Below, one piece after another: positions 14,401-18,254 of a stretch of DNA of 18,254 bases. Below the pieces are notes generated by a model. That model worked only from the letters and a program-made list of their open reading frames with translations. It was not told the DNA's origin and did no database searches. Both the position numbers and the translations under genes were made by a program. Each line of letters starts with the position of its first letter. Position 1 is the stretch's first letter. This DNA comes from Sedimenticola sp. (GTDB lineage Bacteria > Pseudomonadota > Gammaproteobacteria > Chromatiales > Chromatiaceae), in assembly GCA_030619405.1 (NCBI GenBank), contig JAUXBK010000021.1:1-18254 (forward strand). Reading direction: 5' to 3'.

Positions 14401-15003
14401 AACCTGGCCGCGATCGAGGAGTATCAGGAACAGTCGGAACGTATGCATTATCTGGATGCCCAGCACGCCGACATTACCGAGTCTCTCGACACTCTGGAAA
14501 ACGCCATCCGCAAGATCGATCGGGAGACCCGCACCCGCTTCAAGGAGACATTCGACCAGGTAAACAGTGGCCTGCAGCAGAAATTCCCCCGTCTGTTCGG
14601 AGGCGGTCACGCCTATCTGCAGCTGACCGGGGAAGATCTGCTCGACACCGGCATCACCGTTATGGCCCGGCCTCCGGGTAAACGCAACTCCAACATCCAT
14701 ATGCTCTCGGGCGGTGAAAAGGCGCTAACGGCGGTGGCCCTGGTGTTTGCCATATTCGAGCTGAACCCGGCCCCGTTCTGTATGCTGGATGAGGTGGATG
14801 CACCGCTGGACGATGCCAATGTGGGACGCTTTTGTGACATGCTCCTGAGCATGTCGGACCAGGTGCAGTTCATCTTCATTACCCATAGCAAAATCACCAT
14901 GGAGATCGCCAACCACCTGATGGGAGTCACCATGCACGAACCCGGTGTTTCCCGCCTCGTCTCCGTGGACGTAGACGAGGCGGCGCAGATGGCGGCAATC
15001 TAA
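11497..15003 (+). CDS. smc: Chromosome segregation/condensation ATPase SMC
   Basis: ATPase that dimerises through its hinge and, with ScpA and ScpB, extrudes DNA loops to organise and separate chromosomes. The 1168 residues are full length. The N-terminal head starts with the canonical LEKIKLAGFKSFVDPT and has Walker A GPNGCGKS (31-38). Two long coiled-coil arms, rich in E, Q, R and L (about 165-500 and 650-1000), flank a hinge near 505-645. The C-terminal head carries the signature LSGGEK (1070-1075) and Walker B CMLDEVDAPLDD with D1098 and E1099, followed by the ITHSK switch. The ATG at 11497 is fixed by the N-terminal match although no Shine-Dalgarno precedes it. It starts the smc-zipA-ligA operon. 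MukB is excluded by the sequence. Confidence 0.97.
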   Translation: MRLEKIKLAGFKSFVDPTTVHLPSNLVGIVGPNGCGKSNVIDAVRWVMGESSAKMLRGESMADVIFNGSNSRKPVGTAGIELIFDNQDGSAGGEYAQYSQISVKRQVSRDGHSNYYMNGHRCRRRDITDLFLGTGLGPRSYSIIEQGMISRLIEAKPEDLRAFLEEAAGISKYKERRKETQNRISRTRENLDRLNDLREEVEKQLQHLKRQAATAERYKQYKEQERRLQAELLVLRWRALNDEVSHRDQVIQEQETELEAAIAKQRRLEADIERERENHAGVNDRFNEIQGQYYAVGSEIARLEQAIQFARESRAQLENDLHLAEQTWRESSDHRQQDEARLQELNAVLAEEEPRLAETLAAEQAMAARVAESEQSMQTWQHTWEEFNRQAAEPAQLAQVERTRINHLDQQDQNLKRRIQRFDEELERLNDPRLEQEIARLEGGESEQREQAALAEELLAAARERIELQREENRAGSHTLDQARAELQSSRGRLASLEVLQEAALGEQEKVVAQWLGQNHLSQAARLAQNIVVETGWERAVETALGFHLQALCVGGLDDLAGGIATLNRGTLSLFDISVGSTPRETLEQSLVSRIESPWPLHHLLHGVLTAENLEQALAMRGDLQPGESVITRGGIWLGREWLRLNRDEGESSGVLEREQELRTLLESSATLEARVEEIAAAVEAGRVELNQAEQAREEQQRMLNEANRQLADLRSTLSGKRTRSEHLGNRRRNIQQEVEELRQQISQGRDELEISRGRLHQALEEMETLSDRREALIRQRDELRVQLEEIRQLAGQQRAQAHEMALRIESMRSSRDSLRQNLERMRGQLSHLETRREELKRLLEEGEMPLVEQRAELELQLARRVEVEAELTQARENLAGIDARLRGLEQGRAGADQEVQERRGSLDQARLQRQEQVIRRRTLEEQLEESGFHRELLLGELSEAANEEHWQEEVVRMDTRIRRLGPINLAAIEEYQEQSERMHYLDAQHADITESLDTLENAIRKIDRETRTRFKETFDQVNSGLQQKFPRLFGGGHAYLQLTGEDLLDTGITVMARPPGKRNSNIHMLSGGEKALTAVALVFAIFELNPAPFCMLDEVDAPLDDANVGRFCDMLLSMSDQVQFIFITHSKITMEIANHLMGVTMHEPGVSRLVSVDVDEAAQMAAI

Positions 15004-15827
15004 TGGGAGCCGATACCGTACGACTGCTGCTTTTTCTGGCGGGGATAGCACTGATCCTCGGGATCTATTTCTGGGACCGGGCAAAAAAACAGAGGCTCAA
15101 GACCCATGCCACCCGTAAACCCCGCAGGGAGCCGCCCGTGTCCCTGGATGAAGAGGTGACAGCCGGAACAAAAGCTCACACCGGGGATGCCCTGTGGGAC
15201 GGCTTGGAGCGGACGCGCGATGACGGCTTGGAGGAAACAGCCCTCTACGATGCCCTGGAGGAGCTGGACGGCCTGGTCAGGGATGAGGTGGCCGTTACCG
15301 GGGCGGCGGCCCCGGGTGAGGAGAGTGAGTTGTTGTTCGCCGGTGAAGAAGCGAACGACCTTCCAGACCAGGGTGCCGGTTTGCCCCACAAGATCCTGCA
15401 GCTCAATATTGTTACCCGAAGCGGATCCATGCCCGGCGGTGCGATCGCAAGATCCGTGCGGGAGGCGGGTATGGAAGAGGGAGATCTTCAGATCTACCAC
15501 CGTTACGACGACGAGGGAAAACGTGCGGTACTGTTCAGTCTTGCCAGTCTGGTAGAGCCTGGGACTTTTCCGCTGCAGGAGATGGACGGATTCAGCACAC
15601 CCGGGATCATCCTGTTTTCCCAACTGCCGGGCCCCAGAGATGCGATGGAGATCTTCGAGCAGATGCTCAAGACAGCAGAGTATCTGAGCGTACAGCTGGG
15701 GGGGGAGCTACAGGACAGCAGCCACAGCGACCTGAGCCATCAGACCACCGAGCACATCCGGGAAGAGATCATCGAATACAAGCGCCAGCTGCGACTGGCC
15801 CGTATTTCCCACCAGGCGAGCCGATGA
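15003..15827 (+). CDS. zipA: Cell division protein ZipA
   Basis: Anchors FtsZ filaments to the inner membrane at the division site. The 274 residues show the ZipA plan: a single N-terminal membrane helix (about 8-24, LLLFLAGIALILGIYFW) with the bulk in the cytoplasm, a basic patch (DRAKKQRLK) and a charged, mostly acidic linker (about 45-125). The C-terminal FtsZ-binding domain starts around LPHKILQLNIV (about 125) and runs to about 255. The linker is shorter than in E. coli ZipA. The start overlaps the smc stop by one base (TAATG), indicating coupled translation; no separate ribosome site is evident. ZipA is largely restricted to gammaproteobacteria, which supports the host assignment. Confidence 0.93.
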   Translation: MGADTVRLLLFLAGIALILGIYFWDRAKKQRLKTHATRKPRREPPVSLDEEVTAGTKAHTGDALWDGLERTRDDGLEETALYDALEELDGLVRDEVAVTGAAAPGEESELLFAGEEANDLPDQGAGLPHKILQLNIVTRSGSMPGGAIARSVREAGMEEGDLQIYHRYDDEGKRAVLFSLASLVEPGTFPLQEMDGFSTPGIILFSQLPGPRDAMEIFEQMLKTAEYLSVQLGGELQDSSHSDLSHQTTEHIREEIIEYKRQLRLARISHQASR

Positions 15828-17857
15828 GTGACCGGGATGACGACAAGGCTCAGGCACGCGCGGCCTGGTTGCGGGATGAGATAAATCGCCACAACTATCA
15901 CTATTACGTGTTGGACGATCCCATCATTCCAGACAGCGAATACGACCGTCTGCTGCATGAACTACAGACCCTGGAGGCGGAACACCCGGAACTCATCACC
16001 CCCGACTCCCCGACCCAGCGGGTGGGAGCCAGCCCACTGGAGGCTTTCGAAGAGGTGCGGCACCGGGTGCCCATGCTGTCACTCGAGAATGCCTTCAGCG
16101 ACGAGGAAGTGGTGGATTTCGACCGGCGGGTGCGGGAGCGCCTTGAGGTAGAACAGGAGATCGTCTATGCCGCCGAACCCAAGATGGACGGCCTCGCCAT
16201 CAGCCTGCGGTACGTAAAAGGCTTACTGGTACAAGCCGCTACCCGTGGTGACGGTACCCGCGGCGAGGACGTTACTCAGAATGTCCGTACCATCCAATCG
16301 GTCCCCCTGCGCCTGCTGGCAGACGACTGGCCCGAGATCCTGGAGGTGCGGGGCGAGATCTACATGCCCCGCTCCGGATTCGAACGACTCAACCTGCAGG
16401 CCCGGAAGCGAGGAGAAAAGGGGTTTGCCAATCCGCGAAACGCGGCGGCGGGGTCGCTGCGCCAGCTGGATCACCGGGTAACTGCCCGGCGTCCGCTGGC
16501 CATGTTCTGCTACGGGTTTGGGGAGCTGTCGGGGGTGGACCTCGCGCCCAGTTACAGCGAGAGCATCCATCGGCTGAGCCGCTGGGGACTGCGTGTATCA
16601 CCAGAGCTCAAGACCGTCAACGGAGTGGATGGTTGCTTCGATTACCACCGTCGACTGGCAGGGCGGCGGGAGAATCTCGACTACGATATCGACGGTGTGG
16701 TGTTCAAGGTGGACAGCCTGGAGCAGCAGAGGGTTCTAGGGTTTGTTTCCAGGGCACCACGATGGGCGGTGGCGCGCAAGTTTCCCGCCCAGGAGGAGAT
16801 GACCCGGCTGCTGGCGATCGACGTTCAGGTGGGGCGGACCGGCGCCCTGACGCCGGTGGCACGCCTGGAACCGGTCACCGTGGCCGGTGTCACCGTGACC
16901 AATGCCACCCTGCACAATGCAGAGGAGATTCAGCGTAAGGACATACGTATTGGCGATTGGGTCATCGTCCGTCGGGCTGGAGATGTAATTCCCCAGGTGG
17001 TGCGGGTGGTCCCGGAGCGGCGACCGCCGGATGCCCGGGTGTTCCGGATGCCCGACAAATGCCCGGTGTGCGGATCGGAGGTGATCAAGGATGCAGACGG
17101 CGTGGTACTGCGCTGTAGCGGTGGTCTTTACTGCCCGGCCCAGCGCCGGGAGGCGATCAAGCACTTCGCCTCCCGTCGGGCCATGGACATCGAGGGGCTG
17201 GGCAACAAGCTGGTGGAGCAACTGGTGGAGCAACAGCTGGTCAGTTCTCCAGCAGACATCTATCAGCTGGACCGGGAGACCCTGGCCGGGCTGGAACGGA
17301 TGGGTGAAAAATCGGCCCGCAACCTGATTCAGGCGCTGGAGCGGAGCAAGTCGACCACCCTGGCGAGGTTTCTTTTTGCACTGGGTATCCGCGAGGTGGG
17401 GGAGGCGACGGCACATGCCCTGGCCGCCCATTTCGGCTCCCTGGAAGCGATTCGGCAGGCCGATGTCGAGGCGCTGCAGGCGGTGTCGGATGTGGGCCCG
17501 GTGGTGGCCGAGCATCTGGTCACCTTCTTCCGCCAGCCCCACAACCTGGAGGTGATAGAGAAGCTGCTCGCGGCCGGCATCCACTGGCCGGCAGTGGAGA
17601 GACCCACGGCGGAAAGGCAGCCACTGAAGGGAAAGAGCTTCGTTCTGACCGGCACCCTGAGCCGACCCCGCTCCCAGATCAAGGAGGCACTGCAGGTCCT
17701 GGGTGCAAAGGTGACCGGGAGCGTCTCCAGCAAGACCGACTATGTGGTGGCGGGGAGCGATGCCGGCTCCAAACTGGAGAAGGCGGAGCGGCTCGGTCTG
17801 GAGATTCTTGGTGAGGCAGGGCTGGACCGGTTACTGGGTACTGCCGGGGAGAGGTGA
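15824..17857 (+). CDS. ligA: NAD-dependent DNA ligase LigA
   Basis: Joins nicks during replication and repair using NAD+. The 677 residues are full length and every domain is visible. The Ia domain has the NAD-contacting YYVLDDPIIPDSEYDRL. The adenylation domain has the catalytic lysine K120 in KMDG (120-123) and the downstream DYDIDGVVFK. An OB fold begins near VGRTGALTPVARLEPV. A zinc finger uses C413, C416, C431 and C437. Helix-hairpin-helix repeats lie at about 455-585 and a BRCT domain runs from about 600 to the end. The ATG overlaps the zipA stop (ATGA), with AGGCGAG 3 bases upstream. With smc and zipA it forms a compact operon linking chromosome structure, division and DNA joining. Confidence 0.97.
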   Translation: MSDRDDDKAQARAAWLRDEINRHNYHYYVLDDPIIPDSEYDRLLHELQTLEAEHPELITPDSPTQRVGASPLEAFEEVRHRVPMLSLENAFSDEEVVDFDRRVRERLEVEQEIVYAAEPKMDGLAISLRYVKGLLVQAATRGDGTRGEDVTQNVRTIQSVPLRLLADDWPEILEVRGEIYMPRSGFERLNLQARKRGEKGFANPRNAAAGSLRQLDHRVTARRPLAMFCYGFGELSGVDLAPSYSESIHRLSRWGLRVSPELKTVNGVDGCFDYHRRLAGRRENLDYDIDGVVFKVDSLEQQRVLGFVSRAPRWAVARKFPAQEEMTRLLAIDVQVGRTGALTPVARLEPVTVAGVTVTNATLHNAEEIQRKDIRIGDWVIVRRAGDVIPQVVRVVPERRPPDARVFRMPDKCPVCGSEVIKDADGVVLRCSGGLYCPAQRREAIKHFASRRAMDIEGLGNKLVEQLVEQQLVSSPADIYQLDRETLAGLERMGEKSARNLIQALERSKSTTLARFLFALGIREVGEATAHALAAHFGSLEAIRQADVEALQAVSDVGPVVAEHLVTFFRQPHNLEVIEKLLAAGIHWPAVERPTAERQPLKGKSFVLTGTLSRPRSQIKEALQVLGAKVTGSVSSKTDYVVAGSDAGSKLEKAERLGLEILGEAGLDRLLGTAGER

Positions 17858-17907
17858 GAAGCTGACCTTTGCAGGCCCCTGTACAAGTAGGGTGCAACCC
17901 GTGTTTG

Positions 17908-17924
17908 ATCCGCGTTAATCCGCG
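17908..17924. repeat. Tandem ATCCGCG words after ligA
   Basis: ATCCGCG occurs twice at a 10-base period (17908-17914 and 17918-17924), inside GATCCGCGTTAATCCGCGGC. Runs of this ATC(C/T)GCG-TTAATC type recur between genes in many bacterial genomes in my recollection. No function is apparent. The gap also holds TATAAA (17955-17960), a possible -10 for the next gene. Confidence 0.45.
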
Positions 17925-17989
17925 GCTAAATGTCTTTATGATCCCATGAACGGTTATAAATATTCTCACCAAGAGAGACACCAACGACA

Positions 17990-18254
17990 ATGATACCCGC
18001 CAGGCCGATACTGCTCACACTCGCGCTTTCCCCCCTGCTCCCATGGCCGGCTGTCGCCGGTTTCGAGGAGGCCCTCCAGAGTTATGTCGTGGGGGACAGG
18101 ACAACTGCCTTCCGGGGTTTCAAAAAGGCTGCCGAGGCTGGGGATATCCGCGCCTTTGGCAAACTGGGTGGCATGTATCTCTATGGGGCGGGCACCGAAA
18201 AGGATTACGGGCAGGCATACGTCTGGTTCGGCCTCGCGGGCATGACCAGCGACC
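17990..18254 (+). CDS. Exported Sel1-repeat protein (3' end beyond window)
   Basis: The frame from ATG 17990 stays open to the window edge: 88 codons. Residues 1-23 look like a Sec signal peptide (an arginine, then ILLTLALSPLLPWPAVA), with likely cleavage after AVA-23. The mature part begins GFEEALQSYVVGD and leads into Sel1/TPR-like repeats (AFRGFKKAAEAGD, then FGKLGGMYLYGAGTEKDYGQ and AYVWFGLAG), the A-x-Y-W-F-x-L-A pattern typical of SLR proteins. Such periplasmic proteins mediate protein contacts; no specific role can be given. AAGAGAGA (17971-17978) is a loosely spaced ribosome site. It starts 132 bases after ligA and may have its own promoter. Confidence 0.75.
   Translation, partial: MIPARPILLTLALSPLLPWPAVAGFEEALQSYVVGDRTTAFRGFKKAAEAGDIRAFGKLGGMYLYGAGTEKDYGQAYVWFGLAGMTSD

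Noticed and set aside
1..18254. CRISPR array, tRNA, rRNA, complete insertion sequence, phage or defence gene cluster
   Set aside because: I looked for regularly spaced repeats, tRNA-like cloverleaf ends, transposase or integrase motifs and defence nucleases and found none.

Overview
This looks like chromosomal DNA of a GC-rich gammaproteobacterium. The smc-zipA-ligA order is typical of gammaproteobacteria that use SMC rather than MukB, zipA is a gammaproteobacterial division gene, and the ilvI-ilvH-ilvC-pssA-leuA cluster is a familiar beta/gammaproteobacterial arrangement. A purple-sulfur or sulfur-oxidising Chromatiales-type host is my guess from protein flavour and repeat types; the sequence does not prove it. 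All confidently called genes are on the + strand.

Layout. 1-396: non-coding leader with a candidate promoter. 397-6267: branched-chain amino acid cluster, with acetolactate synthase large and small subunits (ilvI, ilvH, ATGA overlap), ketol-acid reductoisomerase (ilvC), phosphatidylserine synthase (pssA, apparently with its own promoter) and 2-isopropylmalate synthase (leuA). IlvIH and IlvC carry the shared valine/isoleucine/leucine trunk. LeuA diverts 2-ketoisovalerate to leucine. PssA is a membrane lipid enzyme lodged between them. 6432-9664: family 4-type uracil-DNA glycosylase with an acidic, proline-rich N-terminal extension, RimI N-acetyltransferase, and peptide chain release factor 3. 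9665-11496: an accessory-looking stretch with only two small genes (a BolA/IbaG-family protein and an unrecognised 73-residue protein), followed by about 1 kb of decayed DNA. That decayed DNA holds a HigB-like toxin relic, a perfect 15-bp hairpin, a 161-bp palindromic MITE-like element, the tail of a broken reading frame and an AT-rich block. 11497-17857: the tightly overlapped smc-zipA-ligA operon (chromosome condensation, divisome anchoring, DNA ligation). 17990-18254: the start of an exported Sel1-repeat protein cut by the window edge.

The most striking non-genic feature is the intergenic DNA. Most gaps of more than about 90 bp in the first 11 kb and after ligA hold a short palindrome or tandem word, and these belong to many unrelated sequence families (REP-like hairpins, an inverted pair bracketing ilvC, a triple GTCGGCC hairpin cluster, a 161-bp foldback). 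I see no CRISPR array, tRNA, rRNA, complete transposase or clear new multi-gene system. The best candidates for something undescribed are the 161-bp element, the small unknown protein beside ibaG, and the decayed toxin locus.
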